Positions 38,835 to 49,774 of a stretch of DNA of 64,000 nt are shown in pieces; position 1 is the stretch's first letter, and each line of letters starts with the position of its first letter. Where the stretch lies: the NCBI GenBank assembly GCA_012927625.1, contig JABBOV010000003.1, positions 661,638 through 725,637 of the forward strand, read 5' to 3'. The translations under genes were made by a program, and so were the position numbers. The notes beneath the pieces are model-generated. The model worked only from the letters and a program-made list of their open reading frames with translations. It searched no databases and had not been told where the DNA came from. The DNA comes from Glaciimonas sp. Lineage in GTDB: Bacteria; Pseudomonadota; Gammaproteobacteria; Burkholderiales; Burkholderiaceae_D.

Positions 38835-39986
38835 TTACAACTCACCGTAAGAATGCAAACCGGAAAGGAACATATTGACGCCCAGAAAGGCGAATGTAAC
38901 GACCACCAAGCCGCTCAACGCCCACCATGCCGCCATTCGCCCGCGCAGACCCTTCATCAGGCGCATGTGCAGCCACGCTGCATAATTGAGCCAGACGATC
39001 AAGGCCCAGGTTTCTTTCGGGTCCCAAGACCAGTAACCGCCCCAGGCTTCTGCCGCCCATAGCGCACCCAGGATGGTGGCGATGGTAAAAAACGCGAAAC
39101 CGACTGAAATAGCCTTGTACATTATGTCATCCAGCACTTCCAGCGATGGCAGACGATCGACCAGGATGCCTTTGGATTTGAGCAGGTAGGCAACCGCTAC
39201 CATGGACGCCAGTGCGAACGTGCCGTAACCGATGAAGTTGGCAGGCACGTGGATTTTCATCCACCAGCTTTGCAGCGCCGGCACCAGCGGCTGGATATTA
39301 GCGGCGTCGCGCGACACGGTGTACCAGAACAGGAAACCGACCGCAGCAGAAATCACCAATAGTACGAACGGCCCCAATTGGCGAGTCGCATATTGCTGTT
39401 CGTAATACAGATAAAACAATGCGGTAATCATCGAGAACAGGATGAACACTTCGTACAAGTTCGACACGGGTATGTGACCGATATCAGCGCCGATCAGATA
39501 CGATTCGTACCAGCGCACCAGCATGCCGGTGAAACCCATCACCACCGCAGCCCAGCACAATACTGAACCGACCGAAGACCCGAAATCCGACCTGGCAATT
39601 AAACCGATCCAATAAAAGATGGTCGAAAGTATGAATAAAGTCGCCATCCACAGGATCGCCGACTGGCTTGACAGCAGGTATTTGAGCAGAAATTTCTGGT
39701 TAGCCATCGCGAGCGAACCGCCGTACAGTGCAATGGCATACAGACTCAGAATCGCCAGCAAGGCAAACAGCCATCGCACGGGCTTCCAGTTCCAGCCCAG
39801 CCAGGTGAAAGTCGGCGCAGCCAGCACCAAGATCGATTTTTCGTAAATATCCATGTGCTGACCGTACATGCTCAAACCGGTCAATGAAGCCGCGACCAGT
39901 GCCGCCGCATACAACCAGTCAAGCACTGACAGACGCTTAAAATAGCCGGATTGTGGCGAATAACTTGCTTGTTGCGTCAATTCCAT
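38835..39986 (-). CDS. ccsB: Cytochrome c biogenesis protein CcsB (CcsA-type haem handling protein)
   Basis: Multi-helix inner-membrane protein of system II cytochrome c maturation; with ResB it exports haem and attaches it to apocytochromes in the periplasm. The 383 residues carry the tryptophan-rich WWD motif (WGGYWSWDPKETWAL, about 317-331) and conserved histidines in KIHVPANFIGY and YAAWLHMRL. The start at 39986 (MELTQQ) is chosen because GGAG lies seven bases upstream; the frame opens 14 codons earlier. resB is immediately upstream. The naming of CcsA/CcsB varies between organisms. Confidence 0.94.
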   Translation of the reverse strand: MELTQQASYSPQSGYFKRLSVLDWLYAAALVAASLTGLSMYGQHMDIYEKSILVLAAPTFTWLGWNWKPVRWLFALLAILSLYAIALYGGSLAMANQKFLLKYLLSSQSAILWMATLFILSTIFYWIGLIARSDFGSSVGSVLCWAAVVMGFTGMLVRWYESYLIGADIGHIPVSNLYEVFILFSMITALFYLYYEQQYATRQLGPFVLLVISAAVGFLFWYTVSRDAANIQPLVPALQSWWMKIHVPANFIGYGTFALASMVAVAYLLKSKGILVDRLPSLEVLDDIMYKAISVGFAFFTIATILGALWAAEAWGGYWSWDPKETWALIVWLNYAAWLHMRLMKGLRGRMAAWWALSGLVVVTFAFLGVNMFLSGLHSYGEL

Positions 39987-40063
39987 GATGTTTCTCCGTT
40001 GTTGCCGGGGCAACTTGTTCAATAACACATTCAGAATTTCAAAAGTGTAGCGCTATCCTGCCA

Positions 40064-42184
40064 TTACTGCACAGGCGGGTCCGGCTGCGTCATTTGCTGC
40101 TTGATGGCACGGTAGTCTTTTTCGAAATCCAGCGTTTTACGCTGCGAACTCATTGCCATCAGGGCGACCGAACCTGTATCACCATCCTTGAGCCAGACCC
40201 ATAAGCGGCGCTCGCGGATATAAAACATTGAAAATATGCCGAGTGTCAGCAGCAGACAACCGAAATACACTACTTTTTTACCAGGTGAGCGGGTGACCTG
40301 GAACACCGAAGCCTTAACTTCTTCGAAACCCTGCAGTTGCAAATACACCGGCGCGCCATAAAAGAATGCATCCGATATCGCGCTAGTACTCAATTGCAGA
40401 AAACGTGCATGCTTTTCGGTGGCATCAATAGGCGTCAAGCCGTCTTTTTCGCGAGCTGCCTGCCACAGATCCCACATGCTGCCGTTCAACACCTTCATAA
40501 AAATATTTGCTGCTTTTTCCTGTTCGGCGGCAGGAATATTATCGAGAAATTTCGATACCGCAGCATAACCGCGTGCCGTACTGTTGCCAGCGAACACCGA
40601 CAAGCTTTTGCTAGCAGACTGTTGCAATTGGGAACCCAACTCACCGCCACCGTCGGACACACCCAGCAATGCGCGCCGGGTATAACGTTGCGCTGCCTGT
40701 TGGCGCAGGCTGGGGTCTAGCAGGGCTGCGCGTAAGCGCATCCATTCCTGTACGGTACTGTTATCGTCGGCTGGAATCCGTAGAAAGCGAAATTGTTCCG
40801 ATGGCGTATCACGCGTGCCCGCCAGAAATACGTAGGCCCCGTCGAGCAGTATCGGCTGCATGTAGTTCTGGAATTCCCGCGCTTGGCCGTTCTTGTCACG
40901 CAATTTATATTGCACGCTGGGGCCGGCATTTTTCAGATTCTTATCGTTGGCATTTTTGGCAGCGGAACCGAGATGCTTGTCCAGTGTGCTGGATAATTTC
41001 TGGTTAAAAGACTTGTCAACCGACCGCAGATCCTGGCCCTGCCCCATGTTTTCAATGTTGAATGGGCGAAATCCAGACCATTCCACGGTGTATTCGCCGC
41101 CGTTGCCCGGCTGATCGGCCTTGCTCAATACAGTCGTGTTGCCAACCACGCCGGCCATCGGGAACGTATATGCTTTGCTACCTGCCATCGGATAACCGGC
41201 CAGTTCCAGCTTGCTGCCGCCATCCTCAAAACTCGACTGATAAATGGCAACGCCCTTGTAAATCAGCGGCTTGTTGACCTCGATGGTAGCCGGGAACGTC
41301 TTGCCACTCTGGTGATCGGTCACGACTACATCGCTGGCAAACAGCTTTGGCATGCCGGTGGAATAGAAGTCGATGGTGAATTTCTTGAGCAGGATTGAGA
41401 ATGGCAAATCCTGGATCATCACACCATTTTGTTGCGGAATAATGGCCGTATTGCTGATGCCACCTTCAGGAATCAGGGTATTGCCGCGAAAAGTCGGATT
41501 ACCCAAACCCAATCGATGCTTCTCGGGTATATCGGCAATGATGCCGTTGCCGGCAAAGGGCGTTTTGCCCATGAACCATTGTTGAAATCGGATCGGCATG
41601 TCTGAATCCAGCAGACCGCCGACGCAAATAATGACGATTGCGCTATGGGCGAAAATATAGCCCCATTTGTTGGCGGCGCCTTGCTTGGCGGCGATCAATG
41701 TCGCCCGCTCTTTTTCGACGACTTTAGTCTTGTATCCGTTGTCGGCTAGCTGGGCGACCAGACGCTGCGTCAGGCTGGCGCGAGATGCGCTGGACGCCCA
41801 CTCGGCCTTGTGATGAAAATTACGCAAGGACTCTTCCCGTACGTTTTCACGCCAGCTACGCATGTCTTTGAACATCTTGGGCGCATTGCGGAAGATGCAC
41901 AGCGATGTCGACAGCACCAGAAAAGCCATGATCAGCAAGAACCACCAAGTCGAATAAACGGTGTACAAGCCGAATTTTCCGAATATCTCAAACCAGAATG
42001 GGCCGACCTGATTGACGTAATTCGTCATCGGCTCATTCTGCTTCAATACCGTGCCGATCACGGAAGCAATCGCAATCAGCGTCAACAGGCTAATGGCGAA
42101 GCGCATGGAGGAAAGGAGTTCAACCGCGTCGGCGAGCCAGCGGCGATTAGTCTTGATCTGTAATCCGGCAGTACTTGTGCTCAT
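40064..42184 (-). CDS. resB: Cytochrome c biogenesis protein ResB
   Basis: System II maturation partner of the CcsA-type protein. The 706 residues include N-terminal helices (about 22-45 and 60-100), a third helix with a possible haem His near IFAHSAIVIICVGG, a long periplasmic domain (about 195-600) and a last helix (about 630-650) before a short cytoplasmic tail. It is 77 bases upstream of ccsB on the same strand, so the two form an operon. The Shine-Dalgarno is weak. Confidence 0.93.
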   Translation of the reverse strand: MSTSTAGLQIKTNRRWLADAVELLSSMRFAISLLTLIAIASVIGTVLKQNEPMTNYVNQVGPFWFEIFGKFGLYTVYSTWWFLLIMAFLVLSTSLCIFRNAPKMFKDMRSWRENVREESLRNFHHKAEWASSASRASLTQRLVAQLADNGYKTKVVEKERATLIAAKQGAANKWGYIFAHSAIVIICVGGLLDSDMPIRFQQWFMGKTPFAGNGIIADIPEKHRLGLGNPTFRGNTLIPEGGISNTAIIPQQNGVMIQDLPFSILLKKFTIDFYSTGMPKLFASDVVVTDHQSGKTFPATIEVNKPLIYKGVAIYQSSFEDGGSKLELAGYPMAGSKAYTFPMAGVVGNTTVLSKADQPGNGGEYTVEWSGFRPFNIENMGQGQDLRSVDKSFNQKLSSTLDKHLGSAAKNANDKNLKNAGPSVQYKLRDKNGQAREFQNYMQPILLDGAYVFLAGTRDTPSEQFRFLRIPADDNSTVQEWMRLRAALLDPSLRQQAAQRYTRRALLGVSDGGGELGSQLQQSASKSLSVFAGNSTARGYAAVSKFLDNIPAAEQEKAANIFMKVLNGSMWDLWQAAREKDGLTPIDATEKHARFLQLSTSAISDAFFYGAPVYLQLQGFEEVKASVFQVTRSPGKKVVYFGCLLLTLGIFSMFYIRERRLWVWLKDGDTGSVALMAMSSQRKTLDFEKDYRAIKQQMTQPDPPVQ

Positions 42185-42226
42185 CCTAGTCGATCGTCAT
42201 CTTTAAAAAAATACCACTTTCAAACG

Positions 42227-42255
42227 AAAAAAGGGGACCGCTACGGCCACCCTTT
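42227..42255 (-). terminator. Intrinsic terminator after cytochrome c4 gene
   Basis: On the minus strand AAAGGG-T-GGCCG, loop TAG, CGGTC-CCCTTT forms an 11-bp stem with one bulge, then a run of T. It separates the cytochrome c4 gene from resB. Confidence 0.75.
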
Positions 42256-42359
42256 CTGTACATTTTGTATTTTATTCGCCAACCACCGTCAACTCGAAGT
42301 GCAAGCGAAACAGGCAATTGTACTGTTGATTCAGAAATGGCATTACAATCAGCGCCCCA

Positions 42360-43025
42360 TTACTTTAGGCCTGCCACATAGTCTGCCACAGCTTTGATTT
42401 CATCGTCGGACATGCGTTTTGCGATAGCAATCATTTGCACACTGTTGCTGCGCGTGCCGGCGCGGTAACTGGTTAATTGCGCCACCGTATAATCCTGATG
42501 CTGACCGCCAATACGCGGAAACTGGGCTGGATTACCGGCCCCATTTGGGCTGTGGCAACCGGCGCAAGCCGGAATATTTGCTTCGGCAATGCCGGCGCGA
42601 TAAATTTTCTTGCCAATATCGACGGTATTCTTATTTTTTGCAGCGCCGGGACTGGGCTTTTGCAAACTAAGATACGCAGCGATATTTTTCATGTCGTCAT
42701 CGTTCAGCGCCTTGGCAAAACCGGTCATGATGGCGTTGTTGCGCGTGGGCCCGGTAAAGTCGATTAGTTGCTTATGCAGGTAGGCTTCATGCTGCGCAGC
42801 CAGTTTCGGATTCTGCGGGATACTGGAATTGCCGGCGGCGCCATGGCATGAGGCACAGGCAATAATATTGCGGGCGCTGTCGCCATTGGCAAAGAGAGCT
42901 TCGCCTTTGGCTGGATCGGCTTTGGTCGCAACCTTTTGTTCAGCAGCACTTGCGCTGGCAACGGTGGATACAGCCAGAGCCACGACAAATAGGGATTTTA
43001 CAATTGGCAAAAAAATACGGTTCAT
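42360..43025 (-). CDS. Dihaem cytochrome c4
   Basis: Periplasmic electron carrier that feeds terminal oxidases. After a signal peptide (cleavage near SASAAEQ) come two homologous class I cytochrome c domains with haem sites CASCH (57-61) and CAGCH (154-158), 221 residues in all. Probable Met ligands occur in NNAIMTGF (Met100) and VQMIAIAKRM. AAGG lies seven bases before the ATG. It is divergent from engB, as in many Beta- and Gammaproteobacteria, and close to the system II maturation genes it depends on. Confidence 0.94.
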   Translation of the reverse strand: MNRIFLPIVKSLFVVALAVSTVASASAAEQKVATKADPAKGEALFANGDSARNIIACASCHGAAGNSSIPQNPKLAAQHEAYLHKQLIDFTGPTRNNAIMTGFAKALNDDDMKNIAAYLSLQKPSPGAAKNKNTVDIGKKIYRAGIAEANIPACAGCHSPNGAGNPAQFPRIGGQHQDYTVAQLTSYRAGTRSNSVQMIAIAKRMSDDEIKAVADYVAGLK

Positions 43026-43080
43026 TCAAGCACCTTGAGACTGAATATTAAAATTTGCCCTAATGGCAGCCATCCTGCTA

Positions 43081-43161
43081 CGTTTGCATAAATTGCAGTC
43101 ATTGCTGCAAACGACTTCGCTTATTTGCGGCGCGATCATACATAACCCCTTATTGTACAAT
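43081..43161. promoter_or_regulatory. Divergent promoter region of cytochrome c4 and engB, with two dyads
   Basis: Contains the 8-bp inverted repeat CGTTTGCA (43081-43088) / TGCAAACG (43106-43113). A second dyad TATTGTACAATA (43151-43162) supplies a TACAAT -10-like box on both strands. Neither has a good -35 box. They are candidate regulatory sites only. Confidence 0.3.
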
Positions 43162-43210
43162 AGCTTCTTGGCGTTTTTGCCCATTTTAGCTGCATTTATT
43201 CTTTAAACCT

Positions 43211-43930
43211 ATGTCCATACTTTGGCAAGCCCGCTTCTTTACGACGGTAAATCATCTCCGTAATTTGCCGGATACGCACGTCCCGGAAGTCGCTTTTGCC
43301 GGCCGCTCCAACGCTGGCAAATCCACGGCAATCAATCTTTTGTGCAATCAGAAGAAATTAGCATTCGCTTCTAAAACACCTGGGCGTACCCAGCATATCA
43401 ATTACTTTTCAATCGGCGGCTCCCGCGTCGGCCAGCATCGCAAGGATGAAACCATCGTCGACGAAATTCGTGCCCTGATGGTCGATCTGCCTGGTTACGG
43501 CTATGCAGAAGTTTCCGGCTCAGCCAAGCTGCACTGGCAGGAATTGCTCGGCGACTATGTGCGCAGACGGGAGCAACTGGCAGCGCTGATACTCATCATG
43601 GATGCGCGCCGCCCGTTTACCGCGCTTGATACCCAGATGCTGGATTGGTTCGCCACCACCGGAAAACCGGTGCACTGCCTGCTGACCAAAGCAGACAAGC
43701 TCAATCGCAACGAATCGGCCAACGCGCTGCGCCTTACGCACTCCATTCTGGCCAGTTACGTGGACAGCGAAGGCAAACCCTTCCCTTATACCGCCCAATT
43801 ATTTTCATCTCTGAAGCGCATTGGTATGGAAGAGGCAGACCAGAAAATTATAGAATTGTGTGGACTGACGGCGATGGCGAGTCCTGCGCTTGCCCCCGAC
43901 ACTGCGGATATTGTGCCGCTTCAGGAATAG
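43211..43930 (+). CDS. engB: Ribosome biogenesis GTP-binding protein YihA/YsxC/EngB
   Basis: Essential-type small GTPase for assembly of the large ribosomal subunit. The 239 residues carry Walker A GRSNAGKS (31-38), the switch I threonine in [13 protein letters not shown]3 in [10 protein letters not shown] and G4 in TKADK. Between NYF and the G3 motif there is a roughly 20-residue charged insertion ([18 protein letters not shown]...) longer than in Escherichia coli; this may be lineage-specific. A small RNA candidate faces its 3' end. Confidence 0.95.
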   Translation: MSILWQARFFTTVNHLRNLPDTHVPEVAFAGRSNAGKSTAINLLCNQKKLAFASKTPGRTQHINYFSIGGSRVGQHRKDETIVDEIRALMVDLPGYGYAEVSGSAKLHWQELLGDYVRRREQLAALILIMDARRPFTALDTQMLDWFATTGKPVHCLLTKADKLNRNESANALRLTHSILASYVDSEGKPFPYTAQLFSSLKRIGMEEADQKIIELCGLTAMASPALAPDTADIVPLQE

Positions 43931-43940
43931 TGCATTACAA

Positions 43941-43998
43941 AAAGCATGATAGAAAAAGCATCGATTTCCGCATAGTAAATGCGCAACTTAAAATATAC
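43941..43998 (+). repeat. AT-rich 58-bp intergenic element, copy F (diverged)
   Basis: AAAGCAT, 17 nt, TTTCCGCATAG, 4 nt, TGCG, 15 bases ending ATATAC. Length and block order match copies A, C and D, but the first block has changed. It lies between the engB stop and the terminator of the small RNA candidate. Confidence 0.42.
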
Positions 43999-44038
43999 CA
44001 ACACGTGTATATGTACAGTATGAAAAATGGCGAAAAAT

Positions 44039-45227
<1,189 letters not shown>

Positions 45228-45259
45228 CGCGCCGAACGCGCCTTGCAACTCACGCACCT

Positions 45260-45290
45260 ACACTCGGATATCTTTCTGATAGCCGAGTGT
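45260..45290 (+). other. Hairpin downstream of hemB
   Basis: ACACTCGG and CCGAGTGT pair over 8 bp around a 15-nt loop, 33 bases after the hemB stop. No T-run follows, so it is not a standard terminator; it could protect the 3' end of the message. Confidence 0.35.
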
Positions 45291-45413
45291 CAGGTCACAC
45301 GCATTAGCACACCACCAGCGGCGCTGCCGCGCTAACTGACATCGCAGAAGCGATTGCATATACCCGTCATAAAAATAACTCAAAGATATTTTCAATATCC
45401 TATAGATATGGGT

Positions 45414-45471
45414 GTATGCCATATAAACATATGCTGTACGCTTATTTTTATGGCATATCTAAAAATACTCT
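45414..45471 (-). repeat. AT-rich 58-bp intergenic element, copy E (diverged)
   Basis: Read on the minus strand it starts AGAGTAT and ends GGCATAC. Inside, ATATGCCATA and TATGGCATA form an inverted repeat. Length and terminal blocks match the other copies while the core differs. It lies in the convergent gap between hemB and dsbD. Confidence 0.4.
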
Positions 45472-45477
45472 ACTACA

Positions 45478-47322
45478 TTAAAGCACCAGCACTAAGGAAC
45501 GCGTAAATCGATCTGCATTCTGATAACCGATGATCCGCGCGCCCTGGATCTCCGCGCCTTGCGCGGTAAAGAAGATTATGCCGGGCGGGCCGAATAGCTT
45601 AAAACGCTTGAGCAGCGCTTTGTCATCCGCATTGTTCGCAGTCACGTCCGCCTGCAACAACAACAACTTGGACATCTGCGCACGCACGCGCGGGTCGGTA
45701 AAAGTCAGCTTCTCCATTTCCTTGCAGGAAACGCACCAGTCGGCGTAAAAATCGAGCATCACCGTCTTGCCCTGCGCCGACGCCAGCACCATATCGAGTT
45801 CCGCTACTGAGCGCACGCGGGTAAATTGCAGCGGCTTCTCGGCATTGCCGACCAGATGCGACAGTGGCGCCCAGGCACTCCGGCCGCCACTGGCAACGCC
45901 TACCAGTTGCACCAGACCGAATACCGCCAACACGAGACCGAACGTAATCGAAAATCCACCGGTAAGCGGACGCAACAAGAAAATGCCATAGCCTAAACCC
46001 AATGTCGCCCAGCCCAGCATCACCAACCAGCCAGGCAAGACCGGCACCACCATCCACAACGCCAGCGCCAACATCAATACGCCGAAGAAGCGCTTTACCG
46101 TTTCCATCCATGCGCCAGCCCGCGGCAACAGGGCACCAGCAGAAACTCCGATCAGCAGCAGCGGCACGCTCATCCCTGCCGCCATGGCAAACAGAGCACT
46201 GCCGCCGATCACCACATCGCGAGTCTGGCTGATATACACCAATGCACCGGCCAACGGCGCTGCCACGCAAGGCCCGACAATCAGGGCCGAAATGGCGCCC
46301 ATTACAAAGACCCCGAACAACTTACCGGCGGACTGGTGCTCGGATACTTGCATCAGGCGCGATTGAATCACCGCTGGCACCTGCAACTGATAGACCCCAA
46401 ACATCGACAGCGCCAGAGCCACCATTACAAGCGCAAACAGGCCCAGCACCCAGGGGTTTTGCAAGGTAGCGGACAAACCTTCGCCGAGCAAACCGGCGGT
46501 CACGCCGAGCGCGGTATACACGATGGCCATGCCGAGCGCGTATGCAACAGAGAGAATAAAGGCGCGCGAACGGGGCACTTGGGCACCCTCTCCCATGATG
46601 ATCGACGACAGAATCGGCACCATCGGCAAGACGCAGGGGGTGAATGCCAGACCGAGACCGAGCAGGAAAAACAACGGCAGAATGACAAGCAATTTCCGGC
46701 TTTCCAGCGACAATTCGATACCGTTCATGCCACTATCCAGCCATCCCACAGCAGGAACCGCCAGCCTTGGCGCTGCATTCATCTGGCTAGCCTGGACGCT
46801 GCTACTTGCATCGCTCTGTACTAAAGTGCCCTGCATCGCCTCCACCGCAGCCAGTAAACCACCACTGCCCGTCGGTGATAATTTGGCGACCGACTCCATC
46901 GGTGCGTAACATAATCCCTGGTCCGTACAACCCTGCGAAATCACGGTGAACACAAACGGTGCACTGGCCTGAACCGGAATTGTAATCGTCACCTGCTTGC
47001 GATAGCTTTCAACATCTTTCTCAAATGTCGTATCGTATTTAATGATCCCATGCGGCAATTCAGGCGTACCCAAAGTAGCGCCCGCAGCCTTGAACTGAAA
47101 CCGCTCGCGGTACATGTAATAGCCATCGGCGATGGCAAAAGTCAGCTTGATCGTTTTCGAGTCCTGCAACTTGGCGGAAAACTTAAAGGCTGCTTCAGGT
47201 TCGAGAAAATTTTCTTTAGCGAATGCGCGCGGCGACAGCAAAATGCCCAGCAATGTAATTAGCAATATCCAGGCAAATGTTGACTTGATGGATGATCGAT
47301 TTGGAAATAAATACTTCAACAT
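45478..47322 (-). CDS. dsbD: Thiol:disulfide interchange protein DsbD
   Basis: Carries reducing power from cytoplasmic thioredoxin to the periplasm, keeping DsbC and the cytochrome c maturation system reduced. The 614 residues contain a signal peptide (cleavage near PRAFAKE), an N-terminal alpha domain with a Cys pair in QGCTDQGLCYAP, eight membrane helices (about 210-455) with the first redox Cys in FTPCVLPMVP, and a C-terminal thioredoxin domain with CVSC (530-533). AAGGA lies eight bases before the ATG. It follows nodJ by 36 bases on the same strand. Confidence 0.95.
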   Translation of the reverse strand: MLKYLFPNRSSIKSTFAWILLITLLGILLSPRAFAKENFLEPEAAFKFSAKLQDSKTIKLTFAIADGYYMYRERFQFKAAGATLGTPELPHGIIKYDTTFEKDVESYRKQVTITIPVQASAPFVFTVISQGCTDQGLCYAPMESVAKLSPTGSGGLLAAVEAMQGTLVQSDASSSVQASQMNAAPRLAVPAVGWLDSGMNGIELSLESRKLLVILPLFFLLGLGLAFTPCVLPMVPILSSIIMGEGAQVPRSRAFILSVAYALGMAIVYTALGVTAGLLGEGLSATLQNPWVLGLFALVMVALALSMFGVYQLQVPAVIQSRLMQVSEHQSAGKLFGVFVMGAISALIVGPCVAAPLAGALVYISQTRDVVIGGSALFAMAAGMSVPLLLIGVSAGALLPRAGAWMETVKRFFGVLMLALALWMVVPVLPGWLVMLGWATLGLGYGIFLLRPLTGGFSITFGLVLAVFGLVQLVGVASGGRSAWAPLSHLVGNAEKPLQFTRVRSVAELDMVLASAQGKTVMLDFYADWCVSCKEMEKLTFTDPRVRAQMSKLLLLQADVTANNADDKALLKRFKLFGPPGIIFFTAQGAEIQGARIIGYQNADRFTRSLVLVL

Positions 47323-47358
47323 TCAGGCGTTCCTTCGTTTTCGCATTAGAAAAGACGA

Positions 47359-48144
47359 TTATTTTAGCAAGCGCCGCCGCGTCAGCACCGTCGCCAGATA
47401 AAATCCCACAACGCAATATGTTAGCAATAAAGCCAAATCATGCACCGGCGTTGGAGGCCAGGCACCGAGAATCAAGGGCCGCACCAGATTGACCGCAGCG
47501 CCGAGCGGCAGTACCCACGAAACCCATTGCAACCAGTCCGGTAATTGCGTGATTGGGTAATACACACCCGACAAAAAAACCATCGGCGTGAGTACCATCG
47601 TAAAGTAATAGGTAAAAAAATCATATCCCCGTGCAAGGGCATTGACCACCAACCCCATCGACGCAAAGGTCATGCCGACGAGAATCAACAAGGGCACCAC
47701 CAGCACGGTATGTGGGTTCAGGCCGATGCCCAAAAACAGCAGCACAGCTAAAATAACCAAGCCTGAGAACAAGGCTTTGCTAGCGGCCCAAAGCATCTCG
47801 GCCAGAATGATGTCATCCAGCCCCAACGGCGCATTGAGTAAGGCGTCCCAGGTTTTTTGCACATGCATGCGTGAAAATGCTGAATACAGCGCCTCGAAAG
47901 AGGCTGCCATCATGATCGACATGCAGATCGTGCCTGAACCGAGATAATTGATGTAAGGAATGCCTTCTATCTGTTGCAGCAAGCTTCCCAGCCCGTAGCC
48001 GAAGGCCACCAATGTAATCAATGGATCGGCGATATTACCGAGGACACTGGCGATCGCGAGCTTTTTCCAGACCAAGAAATTCCGTTGCCAGATTGGTCGA
48101 AAGCGCAGCGAAAACGTAGGTAATGCATAGGTAGAAGCAGACAT
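47359..48144 (-). CDS. nodJ: ABC-2 type exporter permease, NodJ family
   Basis: Membrane permease of 261 residues with six helices and the ABC-2 family sequence pattern (GSGTICMSIMMAASFEALYSAF, LSGVYYPITQLPDWLQ). In rhizobia NodI-NodJ export nodulation factors; most homologues in non-nodulating Burkholderiales have no known substrate, so a sugar, lipid or polysaccharide is likely. It begins one base after the nodI stop, giving tight coupling. dsbD follows. Confidence 0.88.
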   Translation of the reverse strand: MSASTYALPTFSLRFRPIWQRNFLVWKKLAIASVLGNIADPLITLVAFGYGLGSLLQQIEGIPYINYLGSGTICMSIMMAASFEALYSAFSRMHVQKTWDALLNAPLGLDDIILAEMLWAASKALFSGLVILAVLLFLGIGLNPHTVLVVPLLILVGMTFASMGLVVNALARGYDFFTYYFTMVLTPMVFLSGVYYPITQLPDWLQWVSWVLPLGAAVNLVRPLILGAWPPTPVHDLALLLTYCVVGFYLATVLTRRRLLK

Positions 48145-48145
48145 T

Positions 48146-49078
48146 CTAATCCCGTATTTCTCGACCAGTCAGTTTTAGAAACAAATCTTCCAGATTCGCC
48201 CGGCGATGCACAAAGCGAACATCCGTTGTGTCATGCAAACTGGCCAGCAATTGTTGCGCGTCATTGGTGTAACAAAAAACCGTTTCACCGCTTATCTCGA
48301 TCCGGGCCGATTGATGGCGCCCCAAACTGTCGCTCCATTGGCGGGCTCCTTCACCATACACTTCGACCACTTCAGACTCAATGTGCAGAGCAATCAAATT
48401 TCCAGGAGAACCTTCCGCAATCATTTTTCCATGATCAATCACCACCAAACGGTCACACAAACGTTCCGCCTCATCCATGAAATGGGTGGTTAATAAAATA
48501 GTTTTGCCCTGGCTCACAAGCGTCTTCAAGCGCGCCCAAATCATGTGCCGCGCCTGCGGGTCCAGTCCTGTAGTCGGCTCATCCATGAAAATCAAGTCAG
48601 GATCATTGACAAGCGCACGGGCCAGCATAAGGCGCCGTCTCATGCCGCCCGACAACTCCGCTATGGCCGCATTTTTTTTCGCAGTCAAGTTGGCGAACTC
48701 AAGCAGAGCGGGAATGCGGGCCTGGATAAGCGCATCAGGAATGCCAAAATAACGCCCGAAGACTAGCAGATTTTCCGCTACCGTAAAGTCGGGGTCAAGA
48801 TTGTCTGACTGCGGCACTACTCCTACTCGCAAACGGGCCTGACGGGCATGCGATGGGATACTTTGTCCTGCCAGAGTAATTCGGCCGCTGTCGGGTGCCG
48901 TTAACCCAAGACATAAACGCAACGTGGTTGTCTTGCCAGCGCCATTTGGCCCCAGCAATCCATAGCATTCGCCGCGCCGCAAGGAAAAACACAGCTTATC
49001 GATTACGACGCTTTTAAGATTGCCCTTACCATAGGATTTATGCAGGTTTTCCACAGTTAAAATATCAGGCTGCAGCAT
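48146..49078 (-). CDS. nodI: ABC exporter ATP-binding protein, NodI family
   Basis: ATPase partner of the NodJ-like permease, 310 residues. It shows Walker [10 protein letters not shown] (about 42-50), Q-loop VVPQSDNLD, signature LSGGMRRR, Walker [13 protein letters not shown] and the switch His in [15 protein letters not shown], plus a C-terminal regulatory extension (about 225-310). The frame opens seven codons earlier, but AAGGA eight bases before ATG 49078 sets the start. It lies downstream of the ribosomal block terminator and is convergent with nothing; rplQ runs towards it on the same strand. Confidence 0.9.
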   Translation of the reverse strand: MLQPDILTVENLHKSYGKGNLKSVVIDKLCFSLRRGECYGLLGPNGAGKTTTLRLCLGLTAPDSGRITLAGQSIPSHARQARLRVGVVPQSDNLDPDFTVAENLLVFGRYFGIPDALIQARIPALLEFANLTAKKNAAIAELSGGMRRRLMLARALVNDPDLIFMDEPTTGLDPQARHMIWARLKTLVSQGKTILLTTHFMDEAERLCDRLVVIDHGKMIAEGSPGNLIALHIESEVVEVYGEGARQWSDSLGRHQSARIEISGETVFCYTNDAQQLLASLHDTTDVRFVHRRANLEDLFLKLTGREIRD

Positions 49079-49185
49079 CCGGTAATTCCTTAACGACATA
49101 ATTGATAAACGCTATCCTACCGTCATTTTCCACTCAGTCCGAGCTGTTCGATCAGGAAGACCAGGATTGCACTGTCACGCACGAA

Positions 49186-49212
49186 CAAAAGCCAGGCTAT
49201 GCCTGGCTTTTG
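49186..49212 (-). terminator. Terminator of the ribosomal protein superoperon
   Basis: Perfect 12-bp stem CAAAAGCCAGGC/GCCTGGCTTTTG with a 3-nt loop, 27 bases after the rplQ stop. The A/T ends of the stem give a T-rich tail on either strand. Confidence 0.82.
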
Positions 49213-49238
49213 TTGATTAAGCGCTTTAAAACAGCTAT

Positions 49239-49634
49239 TTATTCCGCATCAGCAATTTCTACCGCTTCAGTTGTCTCTGGACGGTCAAGCAACTCGATAA
49301 AGGCCATAGGTGCGTTATCGCCAACGCGAAAACCCATTTTCAGGATGCGCAGATAACCACCATTACGGTTGGCGTAGCGCGGGCCCAGTTCGGCGAACAG
49401 CTTCACCACTATTTCGCGGTCACGTAGGCGGTTAAATGCGAGGCGCTTGTTAGCCAATGTATCTGTTTTACCCAAGGTAAGAATTGGCTCAATAACACGG
49501 CGTAATTCCTTGGCTTTAGGCAGTGTTGTTTTAATCGCCTCATGACGCAGAAGCGATACTGTCATGTTGCGCAGCATAGCCAAGCGGTGGGAAGAAGTGC
49601 GATTCAGCTTGCGAAGACCGTGACGATGACGCAT
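49239..49634 (-). CDS. rplQ: 50S ribosomal protein L17
   Basis: Large-subunit protein at the exit-tunnel side. The 131 residues start [17 protein letters not shown], the family signature, and contain [20 protein letters not shown]. Last gene of the alpha operon, 140 bases after rpoA, followed by the superoperon terminator. Confidence 0.98.
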   Translation of the reverse strand: MRHRHGLRKLNRTSSHRLAMLRNMTVSLLRHEAIKTTLPKAKELRRVIEPILTLGKTDTLANKRLAFNRLRDREIVVKLFAELGPRYANRNGGYLRILKMGFRVGDNAPMAFIELLDRPETTEAVEIADAE

Positions 49635-49774
49635 GGTAGTTCCTTTCTAGTTAAGTTTGATCCCAGCTCTTCTATCGTAACGACATCGATCTGTCTCTAC
49701 GCGGACCGGTAAAATTAAGTGCGTAATTATACTAAATTAGTCGTAAATAAATTAAAGATTATTCACTTTGATTA

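Noticed and set aside
45260..45290. hemB terminator
   Set aside because: A good stem is present but no T-run follows; listed as a hairpin only.
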